A stretch of DNA of 64,000 nt from Mesorhizobium loti (GCF_002858745.1 NZ_PJRO01000008.1:124001-188000); one strand, 5' to 3'; counted from the first letter of the stretch, positions 24,249-33,046 are shown. The notes: generated from the letters alone by a model not told the origin. Made by a program: numbers and translations.

Positions 24249-25436
24249 TCACACCGGACAGGACTGCCCGCTGGCAACCTTCTCGAAGGTCTTGACCACC
24301 TCGAATTCAGTGCCCTTGCACATTGCGAGATACATATCCTTGTCGACGTGGCGCCCCGTCATCGTCGCAGTACCGCCAGCGATGGCGAAGGAGAGGCCTT
24401 GCGAGGCTGCCGCGACAGCGGCTGCCTCCGTCGAGCCTGCCTTGTCGATAAGCGCCTTGGCGCAATGCACACCGGCATAGGCGTCGGCACCCAGCGTCGA
24501 AAGCTGAGGCACCTTTTCGCCGAACTTCGCCTTCATCGCGGCCTTGAACGTCTGATTGGCCTCGGAGCCGACATTGGCGAAATAGGCCATGCAGGAATAG
24601 AGATTGCCGCTGCTTTCGGCGCCGATGCCTAGCAGTGTGTTTTCCTCCAGAAGGAAGGCCAGCCGGGTGATCTCCTTGTCGAGACCGAAGGACGCGAAGG
24701 CGCGGTTGAAATTGACGTTGTCGGCGCCGATCACGGTAACCAGCACGACGTCGGGTTTCGCACCCTTGATGCGCGTAACGATCTCCTCGAAGCGGTTCGG
24801 CGCGCCGAGCGGGACATATTCTTCCCCCGCAACCGAGCCTCCGCCCGCGCTGATGTAGGACTTCGCGGCTTCATTCGAATTGCGCGCCCAGACATAGTCG
24901 TTGCCGATCATGTAGAAGGTCTTGGCGCCCTTCTCCTTCATCATGAACTCGATCGACGGCTTGATCTGCTGCGGCGGCGTTTCGCCGAGACAATAGAGAT
25001 TGGCAGTGCAGTCGCCGCCCTCGTAGACCGGCGTGTAAATGTAAGGAACCTTGCCCTTTATCGTGGCCTCGACCGCCTGGCGCACGGCGCTGTCATGCGA
25101 GCCAATCACGAGGTCGACCTTTTCCTCCAGCATCAGGCGCACAACCGATTTCGCCACTTCTGCGGGAGCAGCCCCTGCATCGGTCGGGATCAGCTTGATC
25201 TTGCGACCGAGGACGCCGCCGGCGGCATTGGCTTCATCCGCGGCCAGCTCCGCGCAGCCCTGGTTCGACGGACCGAACAGCGCCGCCGGTCCGGACAGCG
25301 GAATGAGCAGTCCTATCTTGAATTCGCCCTCTGCAGCGACGGCGCGGCGCAAGGCGCCTGGCGCGATGCCTGCAGCCAGTGCCCCCGCCATGCCTGCCAG
25401 CATGGTACGGCGATCTATCGTCATGAATGGTGGCAT
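24249..25436 (-). CDS. Liv/Fmd-type ABC transporter substrate-binding protein (amide or urea-like ligand)
   Basis: Periplasmic receptor. The 395-residue precursor has a twin-arginine-like leader (TIDRRTMLAGMAGALAAGIAPGALRRAVAA), suggesting Tat export and cleavage near residue 35. The mature part shows the Peripla_BP_6 pattern: FKIGLLIPLSGPAALFGPSNQGCAELA, VDLVIGSHDSAVRQA and FYMIGNDYVWARNSN. The GND-Y-W and Y-x-P-V-Y-E-G features recall AmiC/FmdD/UrtA receptors for short amides and urea more than leucine receptors. ATG 25436 has GGGGAGGGAACGAC ahead of it; ATG 25424 is an alternative. The amidase gene 27 bp upstream supports an amide ligand. Confidence 0.9.
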   Translation of the reverse strand: MPPFMTIDRRTMLAGMAGALAAGIAPGALRRAVAAEGEFKIGLLIPLSGPAALFGPSNQGCAELAADEANAAGGVLGRKIKLIPTDAGAAPAEVAKSVVRLMLEEKVDLVIGSHDSAVRQAVEATIKGKVPYIYTPVYEGGDCTANLYCLGETPPQQIKPSIEFMMKEKGAKTFYMIGNDYVWARNSNEAAKSYISAGGGSVAGEEYVPLGAPNRFEEIVTRIKGAKPDVVLVTVIGADNVNFNRAFASFGLDKEITRLAFLLEENTLLGIGAESSGNLYSCMAYFANVGSEANQTFKAAMKAKFGEKVPQLSTLGADAYAGVHCAKALIDKAGSTEAAAVAAASQGLSFAIAGGTATMTGRHVDKDMYLAMCKGTEFEVVKTFEKVASGQSCPV

Positions 25437-25463
25437 GTCGTTCCCTCCCCTTGTTGCTTATCG

Positions 25464-26900
25464 TTAGACGTGTTCAACGCTTGCCCGGTCGAGCACCGGC
25501 GCGGGAAACACCGGAAACAGCGCTTCGATCGAGGCGGCGATCGACAGCAGCGCCCGATCCGTCGCAGGCAGCCCATCCAAAGCCAGCCCCACAGGCAGCC
25601 CTTGGTTGGTCAGCCCTACGGGCAGGTTGATGCCCGGCAGGCCGGCGACGCTGCCAGGATCCGTGTTGCGAATGAACGTCTGAAAGGTCGGCACCCGTCG
25701 ACCGTTGAGTTCGACGTCGACATCCTCGCCGATCGGGCGGGCGGGCAACGGCGTCGTGGGAAACACCAACGCGTCGATACCATGGGCTGTGAAGTGATCG
25801 CGATAGGCCTGGATCAGCCGTGGCCGATGAACATCCACCGCTTCCCGATAGAGAGCCTGCGGAACCATGGTGGCTGGATCGCTGACAAGGCGCATGATGC
25901 CCTGCACGTCCGGGCTGGCCACCTTCTCGACGATGTCGGCAAAGCGTGCCGACGCACCGCTTTCCTCAAGATAAGCAACAATGTCACGGGCTGGCTCATA
26001 GAAGGCGATGATGCTGGCAGCCGCGTTGAGCGCGGCAAGGTCTTCAACGTCAGCTTCAACCAGCGTCACGCCGGCAGCCTTCAGCAAAATCAGCGCCTCC
26101 AGGCAAACCCGCTCCGTTTCGGGGTCGAGGTCTTCCCAGAAATAGCCGCGCGGCACGCCGAGTCGCAGCCCATCCAACGCCCGTTTGGCATGCATGTCGA
26201 TGCTGTCGGTGACGATCCGATCCATCAGTTCGAGATCGGCGACGTAGCGCGCCATCGGGCCTGGCGTATCCCGAGTAAATGAGATCGGCACGATGCGGCT
26301 TGCCGGCCAGCGGCCGACTGTCGGGCGCAAGGAAGCAATTCCGCAAAGAGCCGCCGGCACACGCACCGACCCTCCGGTGTCGGTGCCGATGCCACCTGGG
26401 GTTAGGCGTGCCGCACAGGAGGCACCGGCACCGCCCGATGACCCACCTGGAATCATCAGGGGGTCATAGGGATTGCGGATCGCGCCGGAGAAAGCGTTGT
26501 TGTTGGTGATGCCGAAGGCCAGCTCGTGCATGCCGGTTCGGCCGAGGAAGATAGCCCCTGCACCACGCAGAGCCGCCGCTACCGGTGCATCCTTTTTCGG
26601 AAGATGGCCGGAAAGGCCTGGCGTGCCGGCGCAGCATTGCTGGCCGGCAATGTCGATGTTGTCCTTGATGCCGAGCGGCACGCCGGCAAGAGGCCCGAGC
26701 GGCACGCCGCTGAGGCGCGCGCGATCCACTTTGTGCGCGGCTTCGAGCGAAGCATCGGCATCGATCGAGACGAAAGCGTTGAGATGCACATAGGCCGCAT
26801 TGCGATCGAGGAATGTCTTGACAAGATGCTCGGCGGTCACCGCGCCGTCGCGAATGGCTTTCGCCGCAGCCGCAACGCCGAGCTCATGCAATTCCGCCAT
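25464..26900 (-). CDS. Amidase (amidase-signature family)
   Basis: Hydrolyses a carboxamide to acid plus ammonia (or amine) in the cytoplasm. The 478-residue protein carries the complete Ser-cisSer-Lys set: Lys 79 (GIKDN), cis-Ser 154 (GGSSGG) and nucleophile Ser 178 (DTGGSVR), with spacings 99 and 24 as in fatty-acid amide hydrolase. The pattern GIGTDTGGSVRVPAALCGIASLRPTVGR is diagnostic. No C-terminal allophanate extension is present. ATG 26900 follows GGAGGACTGG. It lies between a LuxR-type regulator and an amide-type importer, so it probably acts on the imported substrate; which amide is not visible. Confidence 0.93.
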   Translation of the reverse strand: MAELHELGVAAAAKAIRDGAVTAEHLVKTFLDRNAAYVHLNAFVSIDADASLEAAHKVDRARLSGVPLGPLAGVPLGIKDNIDIAGQQCCAGTPGLSGHLPKKDAPVAAALRGAGAIFLGRTGMHELAFGITNNNAFSGAIRNPYDPLMIPGGSSGGAGASCAARLTPGGIGTDTGGSVRVPAALCGIASLRPTVGRWPASRIVPISFTRDTPGPMARYVADLELMDRIVTDSIDMHAKRALDGLRLGVPRGYFWEDLDPETERVCLEALILLKAAGVTLVEADVEDLAALNAAASIIAFYEPARDIVAYLEESGASARFADIVEKVASPDVQGIMRLVSDPATMVPQALYREAVDVHRPRLIQAYRDHFTAHGIDALVFPTTPLPARPIGEDVDVELNGRRVPTFQTFIRNTDPGSVAGLPGINLPVGLTNQGLPVGLALDGLPATDRALLSIAASIEALFPVFPAPVLDRASVEHV

Positions 26901-26959
26901 CCAGTCCTCCTCACCCGATCAGGCGAAGTGGATGCTAGAGGCGCGAGACCAGCGCGTGT

Positions 26960-26977
26960 ATCCGCAGAAATGCGGAT
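26960..26977 (-). terminator. Hairpin after the LuxR-type regulator gene
   Basis: ATCCGCA and TGCGGAT arms around GAAA lie between the luxR-type gene and the amidase. No T-run follows; a weak terminator or mRNA end is possible. Confidence 0.4.
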
Positions 26978-26986
26978 GCGCCTTCA

Positions 26987-27712
26987 TCAATTGTCGAAGC
27001 GGGAAACTGTCGCGGCCAGTTCCGCACGGTTGGCACAGCCGCGCTTTTCCATGGCACGCGAAAGATGCGTGCGCACCGTGGCAAAGCCGATGCCAAGCAG
27101 GCGGGCGATGTCGCGATCGGTACAGCCACGCGCCACCAGAACAGCGACATCGCGCTCGCGTGGCGTCAGATCATCTCCGATCAGCGTGGAGCGCAGCAGC
27201 GCCCGCCGCAGGAACGGTTCCAGCATGTCGAGCAGCACGACGTCGCGTTCCTCGAATTCCGGCTGCCCCTTGCCGCGCCAGATGCGCAGGTCGCCAAGAT
27301 CCTTGCCGTTATCGAAGACGAACAGGTTGATGCCGTGATGCATGCCGTCGCGGGAAAGGAAATCGTTGAAGAATTCCGTATGTTCAAGCCTGCGGTGTGG
27401 GATGACGAGTTCGACCGGTGTGGCCCGTTTGCGCGCGCGCAACTGCTGTGTCATCGGATCGCGGAACTGGAACCAGTCGTCATAGGCCTTGAGATTGTCC
27501 TCGCTCATGCGGTAGGCGCGCGAGCGCTCGAAAATCCCCTTGCCGTCGTTCCAGACATAGGATGCGCCGAAATCCGAACGTGTCAGGCGAATGATATCCG
27601 CCAGCACGTCGCCGCGCGCGTCGGCACCCGGACCGACACGTTCAAGCCGCGCGACGATATCGCCATACAGGCGGATTTCGTCGGACGTGATGTCCCTCAC
27701 CACAACGCCCAC
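26987..27712 (-). CDS. LuxR-family transcriptional regulator
   Basis: A 241-residue regulator with an N-terminal sensor region of about 165 residues and a C-terminal LuxR helix-turn-helix (LTPRERDVAVLVARGCTDRDIARLLGIGFATVRTHLSRAMEKRG). The N-terminus does not show the AHL-binding pattern clearly; it looks like a GAF-like ligand domain with a W-x-Q/D-x-R-DP motif (DDWFQFRDPMTQQL). No phosphoacceptor domain is present, so it is a stand-alone ligand-responsive factor. GTG 27712 follows GGGGAGGAGCGGG. It leads the amidase-importer cluster (86 bp gap) and is its likely regulator; it also shares an upstream region with the first VOC gene. Confidence 0.88.
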   Translation of the reverse strand: MGVVVRDITSDEIRLYGDIVARLERVGPGADARGDVLADIIRLTRSDFGASYVWNDGKGIFERSRAYRMSEDNLKAYDDWFQFRDPMTQQLRARKRATPVELVIPHRRLEHTEFFNDFLSRDGMHHGINLFVFDNGKDLGDLRIWRGKGQPEFEERDVVLLDMLEPFLRRALLRSTLIGDDLTPRERDVAVLVARGCTDRDIARLLGIGFATVRTHLSRAMEKRGCANRAELAATVSRFDN

Positions 27713-27838
27713 GACCCGCTCCTCCCCAGCAACAGGTTCATGGATGCGGACTATAATAAGCTATCGCGCCCTGTCCACCGCAGCAGTCCAACGAAATCCT
27801 CGACAGCCTAATAAGCGTTCGACAAGGCTCGATCATTC

Positions 27839-27866
27839 CTTGATCAAAAGATCGAATGATGCAATC
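27839..27866. promoter_or_regulatory. Operator copy 1 of a 28-bp conserved element (TTGATC-N4-GATCGA core)
   Basis: A 28-bp sequence repeated in opposite orientation at 34471-34498 with a single base difference. The core TTGATC-AAAA-GATCGA is at 27840-27855. ATCATTC (27832-27838) and GAATGAT (27854-27860) also form 7-bp inverted arms around it. It lies 48 bp before the VOC gene start and 127 bp before the LuxR-type gene. Confidence 0.75.
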
Positions 27867-27913
27867 TTTCCGTTGACAACAATGATACGAACCGACGGGC
27901 GATCCACTCCACA

Positions 27914-28321
27914 ATGACAATCACCGCTCAATCCCGCCCACCGATCGACCAGACGATCAGCTTCTTTCGCGTCAGCGATCTCCGGCGCACCCGCGCTTTC
28001 TACGAACGGGCTTTCGGCTTGCGCCTTGTCTTTGAGCGCGACGGCAAGGTGTTGATCCTGCAGGCGACCGGAGAAAGCTTTTTCGGTTTCGTCAATGGCG
28101 AACTGCCGCCCGACCAGCCGCGCACAGGGGCCATCACGCTTGTCTCGTCCGATGTCGATGCCTGGTCGAAACATCTCGCTGACCTCGGTGTCGAGACGAA
28201 GGGGCCACCGGTCTTCAAGCCGGAATTCGGCATCTACATCCTCTATGTCACCGATCCGGACGGCTACACCGTCGAAGTGCTGGAGATGCGCGCCGAGGGC
28301 TGGCCGCGTGCGGCACAATGA
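27914..28321 (+). CDS. VOC-superfamily protein (glyoxalase/dioxygenase fold)
   Basis: A 135-residue cytoplasmic protein with one vicinal-oxygen-chelate module: ISFFRVSDLRRTRAFYERAFGLRLVFERDGKVLIL in the first half and GIYILYVTDPDGYTVEVLEM at the end, where the final Glu of the D-P-D/E-G-x-x-x-E-V strand is a typical metal ligand. It could be a lyase, isomerase or resistance protein; the family does not fix the reaction. It stands behind the 28-bp operator and upstream of the GntR gene, and a second VOC gene follows 1.4 kb later, so both probably act in one pathway. Confidence 0.87.
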   Translation: MTITAQSRPPIDQTISFFRVSDLRRTRAFYERAFGLRLVFERDGKVLILQATGESFFGFVNGELPPDQPRTGAITLVSSDVDAWSKHLADLGVETKGPPVFKPEFGIYILYVTDPDGYTVEVLEMRAEGWPRAAQ

Positions 28322-28520
28322 GCTGTCCATGCATGTCGCCTCAATGGATCATCGGGGTGACGACGCCCGACAGTCCCGAGCGCGAACGAAGCAGGCTATG
28401 CTGGAGCTGAGCCAGCAAAGCCCCGCTCTTGTCTCCAGCATCAAGGATGACTACGACAGTTGAAGATCAGGGCGTTGGCGCGATTCAAGCGCAATCACCC
28501 TTCGAACAAGGGATCGTATC

Positions 28521-29216
28521 GTGGCAGTCGACGTCTTTGCACCGATAGCGTCGCGCAGCACCATCCAGGACGGTGTCTACCGGCAGCTCCGGCATGCCCT
28601 GATGACGGGGCGTTTCGATCCGGGGCAGACACTGACGATCGCTTCACTGTCGGATTCCTTCGGCACCAGCCATATGCCGGTGCGGGAAGCCCTGCGTCGG
28701 CTCGCGGCGGAAAATGCGCTTGAAGTTGCGGCGAACGGCTCGGCGCGCATACCTGCTACCAGCCGCGCCAGGCTCGATGATCTGTGCCGTGCCCGCATTG
28801 CCGTCGAGAGCCTTGCGACCGAGTTGGCCGTACCCAACATAACGGCACGCGATATCGTCCAGCTGGAAGGCATCATCCACGAGCACGAAACGGTCGGGCG
28901 CACCGACAGTGTCTACGCCATGCTCGGCAAGAACCAGGAATTTCACTTCCACCTCTATGCCGCATCGCAATCGGAGGTACTCATCCAGCTCATCGAGACG
29001 TTGTGGTTGCGTTTCGGTCCCTATATGCGCCTGCTGACGGGTCATATCGAACCCTTGCTCAAGTCCGACGACAGCGGCACCTATTCGGTCCATCACCATG
29101 AAATGGTTGCCGCGCTCAAGGCCAGGAATGTGGAAGCCGCCCGTACCGCCATCATTGCCGACATCGAAGCCACGCGCGACCTGCTGCGTGAACTGACCGC
29201 AGAAGACCAATCCTGA
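28521..29216 (+). CDS. GntR-family regulator, FCD subfamily
   Basis: A 231-residue regulator with N-terminal winged helix (IQDGVYRQLRHALMTGRFDPGQTLTIASLSDSFGTSHMPVREALRRLAAENALEV, about residues 15-70) and an FCD effector domain with His ligands for a metal or carboxylate (HEHETVGR, NQEFHFHLYAASQSEVL, SVHHHEMVAAL). GTG 28521 follows GGGATCG. It is flanked by genes carrying TTGATC-N4-RATCRA elements and is the best candidate to bind them. Effector unknown; FCD regulators usually sense organic acids or sugar acids. Confidence 0.92.
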   Translation: MAVDVFAPIASRSTIQDGVYRQLRHALMTGRFDPGQTLTIASLSDSFGTSHMPVREALRRLAAENALEVAANGSARIPATSRARLDDLCRARIAVESLATELAVPNITARDIVQLEGIIHEHETVGRTDSVYAMLGKNQEFHFHLYAASQSEVLIQLIETLWLRFGPYMRLLTGHIEPLLKSDDSGTYSVHHHEMVAALKARNVEAARTAIIADIEATRDLLRELTAEDQS

Positions 29217-29259
29217 GATTACGGAAACCCGCCTACGCGCGGCATACATGCAATAAGAT

Positions 29260-29275
29260 TTGATCAATTAATCAA
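29260..29275. promoter_or_regulatory. Operator-like site (TTGATC-N4-AATCAA) before the Rid-family gene
   Basis: TTGATCAATTAATCAA fits the TTGATC-N4-RATCRA core shared by 27840-27855 and 34482-34497. It ends 11 bp before the Rid-family start codon, where a bound repressor would block transcription or initiation. Confidence 0.6.
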
Positions 29276-29286
29276 TAGGAATAAAA

Positions 29287-29670
29287 ATGTCCGAAAGACG
29301 AGCGATCTCATCCGGGTCGAAATTCGAGGAACTGGCAGGATATTCCCGCGCTGTTGTCGACGGCGAATGGGTATTCATCTCGGCAACCGCAGGCACAGAA
29401 GCCGATGGCAGCTTCTCGCCGGATGTTGTCCAGCAGACCAGGCGCGCATTGGCTGTCATCTCGGCGGCTCTCGCCGAGGCTGAGGCAAAGATCGCTGATG
29501 TGGTGCGGGTGCGCGTCTATCTGGCTGAACGCGCCGATGTGATGGCTGTGTCGAAGATCCTGGGCGAGACATTTGCAGCGCCGCGCCCGACCAACACCAC
29601 CATCATCTGCGGTTTTCCGGCGGAAGAGATCAAAGTCGAGCTGGAGATGACCGCGCTCAGGCGCCGCTGA
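29287..29670 (+). CDS. Rid-family protein (YjgF/YER057c/UK114), catalytic Arg apparently absent
   Basis: A 127-residue trimer-forming Rid-fold protein: YSRAVVDGEWVFISATAGT, then QTRRALAVISAALAEAEAKIADVVRVRVYLAERADVMAVSKIL and EIKVELEMTALRR at the end. In RidA the deaminating Arg105 lies in a PARS segment before the last strands; my hand alignment puts Thr in RPTNTTIICGFP at that position. It is therefore unlikely to be a classical imine/enamine deaminase and may belong to the Rid4-7 type groups found in catabolic operons, whose reactions differ. Weak ribosome site (AATAGGAATAAAA). Confidence 0.85.
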   Translation: MSERRAISSGSKFEELAGYSRAVVDGEWVFISATAGTEADGSFSPDVVQQTRRALAVISAALAEAEAKIADVVRVRVYLAERADVMAVSKILGETFAAPRPTNTTIICGFPAEEIKVELEMTALRRR

Positions 29671-29727
29671 CAGAAGCACGGCATCAAAGACGATCGCAGA
29701 ACCTAATTTCCACGGAGGGGAGAAACG

Positions 29728-30132
29728 ATGGATACACCGACAACGACAGGGACACCGCCGGTCAACGCGCAGGTCACCTTCCTCTATTATAAGGACCTCG
29801 CGGCACCCGAGCACTTTTATGGGGGGCAGCTGGGTTTCGAGAAGACCTTCGACAAGGGCTGGGTCAAGTTCTTCCGCGTCACCGACCATTCTTACGTCGG
29901 CCTCGTCGACGAAGCGAAGGGACATCACAAGGCTTCCGACGCCAAGGCTGTCATGGTCAGCATGGAAACGCCGGAGCTCGAGGCTTGGTATGAGCGCATG
30001 AAAGGCAACGGCGCCGAGATCGTCGTTCCTTACGATCCGGCCAAGGCGGGAGAGCAAATGGTCTCCACCTTCCTGATGCGTGATCCTGGCGGCTACAGCG
30101 TCGAGTTCTTTCGCTTCAACAAGCGCGACTGA
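29728..30132 (+). CDS. VOC-superfamily protein (second copy)
   Basis: A 134-residue single-module VOC protein: QVTFLYYKDLAAPEHFYGGQLGFEKTFDKGWVKFFRVTDHSYVGLVDE and, at the end, FLMRDPGGYSVEFFRFNK with the usual terminal Glu ligand. It differs clearly from the 27914 protein, so this is not a tandem duplication. The ATG follows GGAGGGGAGAAACG. It is 57 bp after the Rid-family gene, probably in one transcript. Enzyme activity is not assignable from sequence. Confidence 0.87.
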   Translation: MDTPTTTGTPPVNAQVTFLYYKDLAAPEHFYGGQLGFEKTFDKGWVKFFRVTDHSYVGLVDEAKGHHKASDAKAVMVSMETPELEAWYERMKGNGAEIVVPYDPAKAGEQMVSTFLMRDPGGYSVEFFRFNKRD

Positions 30133-30147
30133 CCATAATTCCAGAAC

Positions 30148-30179
30148 GGCTGCGCGGCGTCATCTCGGCACGCGCAGCC
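30148..30179. terminator. Convergent hairpin between VOC gene and importer operon
   Basis: GGCTGCGCG (30148-30156) and CGCGCAGCC (30171-30179) are perfect 9-bp arms around a 14-nt loop that includes the stop codon of the minus-strand ATPase gene. It may end both convergent transcripts; no T-run is present. Confidence 0.45.
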
Positions 30180-31245
30180 TCTCTCCGCTGATGGGATCGA
30201 ACAGGCAGACATCGGCAGGCCTGATTGTCAGCGAAACCGGCTGGTGCACATCGAGTTGCAGCCGTTCCGTGGTGAAAAGCTTGAGCTGCTGGCCGGCGAT
30301 ATCGGCATGCACCACCGTCGCAACACCGGTCGGCTCGACAAGCTCGACGGTCGCAGCAACACCGGCTTCGCTCGATGGCAGCAGGCCGATCCGCTCTGGC
30401 CGGACACCGGCGATCACCTCACCATTGTCGGGAAGTCTATCAGGAGCCGGCATACCCAGCAGTTTGGTGGCACCAACGTAGAGGGCGATCCTGTTGTCCT
30501 CGCGCACCGCCCGCGCCTTGATGAAATTCATGGCCGGAGAGCCGATAAAACCGGCAACAAAGATGTTCGCCGGGTTGTCGTAGAGTTCCAGCGGCGCGCC
30601 GACCTGCTGGATGATGCCGCCATTCATGGCGACGATCCGGTCGCTCATGGTCATGGCCTCGATCTGGTCATGCGTGACATAGACCGATGTCGCCCCGATA
30701 TCGCGATGCAGCTTGCGGATTTCGAAACGCATCTGCTCGCGCAGCCGCGCGTCGAGATTGGACAGCGGCTCATCGAACAGGAAAGCCTTTGGGTTGCGCA
30801 CGATCGCCCGCCCCATGGCGACGCGCTGGCGCTGTCCGCCTGACAGGGCGCGCGGCTTGCGGTCCTGCAGTGCCTCAAGCCCCAGCTTGTCACCTGCCCG
30901 CTTGACCGCCTCGGCAATGCGTTCGGCCGGCGTGCGCTTGAGCTTCAGGCTGTAGCTCATGTTGTCGCGCACGCTCATGTGTGGATAGAGCGCGTAGGAC
31001 TGGAACACCATGGCGATGTCGCGGTCGCGTGGCGCCAGTTCGTTCACCCGCATGTCGCCGATGCGGATTTCACCGGCGCTGAGATCCTCCAGTCCGGCGA
31101 TGATGCGCAGCAACGTCGACTTGCCGCAACCGGACGGACCGACGAGAACGACGAATTCTCCAGAGTCGATCGCCAGGTCCACACCCTTCAGGACCGGGAC
31201 CGCGCCATAGTCCTTGCGCACGCCGTTGATAGCGATCGATGCCAT
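30160..31245 (-). CDS. Sugar-type ABC transporter ATP-binding protein (UgpC/MalK-like)
   Basis: ATPase of a MalEFGK-type importer. The 361-residue protein has Walker A GPSGCGKST at 36-44, LSGGQRQR signature, FDEPLSNLDARLR Walker B region and a C-terminal TOBE-type domain (VGARPERI-like: AGVRPERIGLLPS). ATG 31245 begins the conserved MASIAINGVRKDYG; the open frame upstream is not conserved. It is the last gene of the operon SBP-permease-permease-ATPase. UgpC-type ATPases are often shared by several importers. Confidence 0.93.
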   Translation of the reverse strand: MASIAINGVRKDYGAVPVLKGVDLAIDSGEFVVLVGPSGCGKSTLLRIIAGLEDLSAGEIRIGDMRVNELAPRDRDIAMVFQSYALYPHMSVRDNMSYSLKLKRTPAERIAEAVKRAGDKLGLEALQDRKPRALSGGQRQRVAMGRAIVRNPKAFLFDEPLSNLDARLREQMRFEIRKLHRDIGATSVYVTHDQIEAMTMSDRIVAMNGGIIQQVGAPLELYDNPANIFVAGFIGSPAMNFIKARAVREDNRIALYVGATKLLGMPAPDRLPDNGEVIAGVRPERIGLLPSSEAGVAATVELVEPTGVATVVHADIAGQQLKLFTTERLQLDVHQPVSLTIRPADVCLFDPISGERLRVPR

Positions 31246-31265
31246 TTGCCGAACAACCTTTCGTT

Positions 31266-32108
31266 TCAGCCCTTCACCGCGCCGGCTGTAAGGCCCTGGA
31301 CGAGGTAGCGCTGGATCAGGAAGAAGAAGATGCACACCGGGATAAGTGCCAGAACGCCCGCCGCCATCATCGGCCCGTATTCGATCGTCGCGCGGGTCGA
31401 ATAAAGCAGCAGCCCGACCGGGAACGTGCTTGCCGAGGCCGACGAATTGAGCAGCAACGCAAACAGGATTTCACCCCATGCGCCCGTGAAGCAGAAGCCG
31501 GCGGTGGCCACGATACCCGGCAGCGTCAGCGGGGCGATGATTTGCACGAACGCCTTGAAGCGTGTCGCGCCGTCGATCATCGCAGCTTCCTCTAGATCCT
31601 TCGGGATGCCATCGAAGAAGGACTGCATCAGGAACGTCGCGAAGGGGATGTTGAACGCGGTATAGATGATGATCAGCCCGGTGAGGCTGTTGGTGAGCCC
31701 CAATGTCCCGAAAATGCTGAAGATCGGCGTGATCACGATCACCAGCGGGAACATCTGTGTGACGAGCATCAGTCCGACGATCCAGAATTTGCCTTTGAAG
31801 GCGAAGCGCGAAAACGCGTAACCCGATGCCATGGCGAGTATGGTCGAAGCGATCGCTGTGATGCCCGACACGATGATCGAATTGCGGAAGAACAGCAGGA
31901 AGTCGCTTTTGCCGATCACCGTCGCATAGTGTTCGAAGCTCAGCTTGGAAGGCAGCAGATCGGTGCCTTGTTTGTAGAGGATATCGTCGGGCGTTATCGA
32001 AACCTTGACCAACCAGTAGAGGGGAAACAGCGCCACAGCGACATAGACAAGCAGCACTCCATAGTGCATCGACCATTTGATCGTCCGGGTTTGAAAAGAG
32101 CCGCGCAT
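31266..32108 (-). CDS. Sugar-type ABC transporter permease (MalG-like)
   Basis: Second membrane subunit; 280 residues, about six helices, with the EAA loop EEAAMIDGATRFKAFVQIIAPLTLPGIVAT typical of MalG/UgpE proteins (consensus EAA-x3-G-x9-I-x-LP). The N-terminus (WSMHYGVLLVYVAVALFPLYWLVKVSI) matches the first helix of this family. It lies 7 bp after the partner permease and 20 bp before the ATPase gene. Confidence 0.93.
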   Translation of the reverse strand: MRGSFQTRTIKWSMHYGVLLVYVAVALFPLYWLVKVSITPDDILYKQGTDLLPSKLSFEHYATVIGKSDFLLFFRNSIIVSGITAIASTILAMASGYAFSRFAFKGKFWIVGLMLVTQMFPLVIVITPIFSIFGTLGLTNSLTGLIIIYTAFNIPFATFLMQSFFDGIPKDLEEAAMIDGATRFKAFVQIIAPLTLPGIVATAGFCFTGAWGEILFALLLNSSASASTFPVGLLLYSTRATIEYGPMMAAGVLALIPVCIFFFLIQRYLVQGLTAGAVKG

Positions 32109-32115
32109 GACGCCG

Positions 32116-33027
32116 TTACCTCGAGCTCAGCATCATCTGCCGGATCGACATCAGCAGAAGTGCATAGATGAGGAGCAGAACCACGAGCGCCGTCGCAATC
32201 GCTGAGGCATAGCCGAAATTCAGTCCCTGATAGGCCTGGGTGAAAACATAGCTGGCGACGATCTGTGAGGAATCTGCCGGACCACCTTTTGTCATCACCA
32301 CGATGAGCTCGGACGAATTGGCGATCCATATGGTGCGCAGCATGACCGTGACGACCATGGTCGGCGCCAGAAAGGGCAGCGTGATTGACCGGAAGCGCTC
32401 GAGACTGCCGGCGCCGTCGATCTCCGCCGCCTCATAAATCTCGCTCGGGATCGCTTGCAGTGCAGCCAGCATGGTGATCGCGAAGAACGGCGTACCCCAC
32501 CAGATACTAGCAATGATCGGACCCAGCAGCGCGTGTTGGGGATCGGACAGGATGTTGTCGGGTGCGCTCATCAGGCCAAGCGCATAGGCCCAGTGCGGCA
32601 GTGGACCGATCGCTGGATTGAACAGCCAGGACCAGTTCATGCCGATCAGGAACGTCGGGATCGCCCAGGGCAGGAAAACGATAGGCTGGATGATCGATCG
32701 GCCAGGAAAAGGCCGATTGAGCAGAAGCGCGAGGATCAGGCCGAAAAAGAATTGGAATGCAACGCAGCTCACCGTCCAGGTGACGGTGTTCTTCAGCGCG
32801 CCCCAGAAACTGCCGTCACGCATCAGGTCGCGGAAATTGTCGAGGCCAACGAACCCTCCCGAGGTCGGATCCAGCAGCATGACATTGCGGAAGGCGTAGG
32901 AGATTCCGATGACGATGGGAACCAGCGTCGTGACCGTGATGAGCAACAGCGCCGGAGCGCTATAGAGATACGGCTCAAGCGCGGCTAGGCGCCGCCGTGC
33001 GCCTGCGGTGGGATAGGAAACAGTCAT
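32116..33027 (-). CDS. Sugar-type ABC transporter permease (MalF/UgpA-like)
   Basis: First membrane subunit; 303 residues with about six helices. The start LEPYLYSAPALLLITVTTLVPIVIGISYAFRN is typical of UgpA-like permeases, and the EAA loop is EIYEAAEIDGAGSLERFRSITLPFLAPTMVV. It follows the binding-protein gene by 66 bp that contain a near-perfect 14-bp-arm hairpin. Confidence 0.93.
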   Translation of the reverse strand: MTVSYPTAGARRRLAALEPYLYSAPALLLITVTTLVPIVIGISYAFRNVMLLDPTSGGFVGLDNFRDLMRDGSFWGALKNTVTWTVSCVAFQFFFGLILALLLNRPFPGRSIIQPIVFLPWAIPTFLIGMNWSWLFNPAIGPLPHWAYALGLMSAPDNILSDPQHALLGPIIASIWWGTPFFAITMLAALQAIPSEIYEAAEIDGAGSLERFRSITLPFLAPTMVVTVMLRTIWIANSSELIVVMTKGGPADSSQIVASYVFTQAYQGLNFGYASAIATALVVLLLIYALLLMSIRQMMLSSR

Positions 33028-33046
33028 ACTTGGCCTGAATTGTCAT

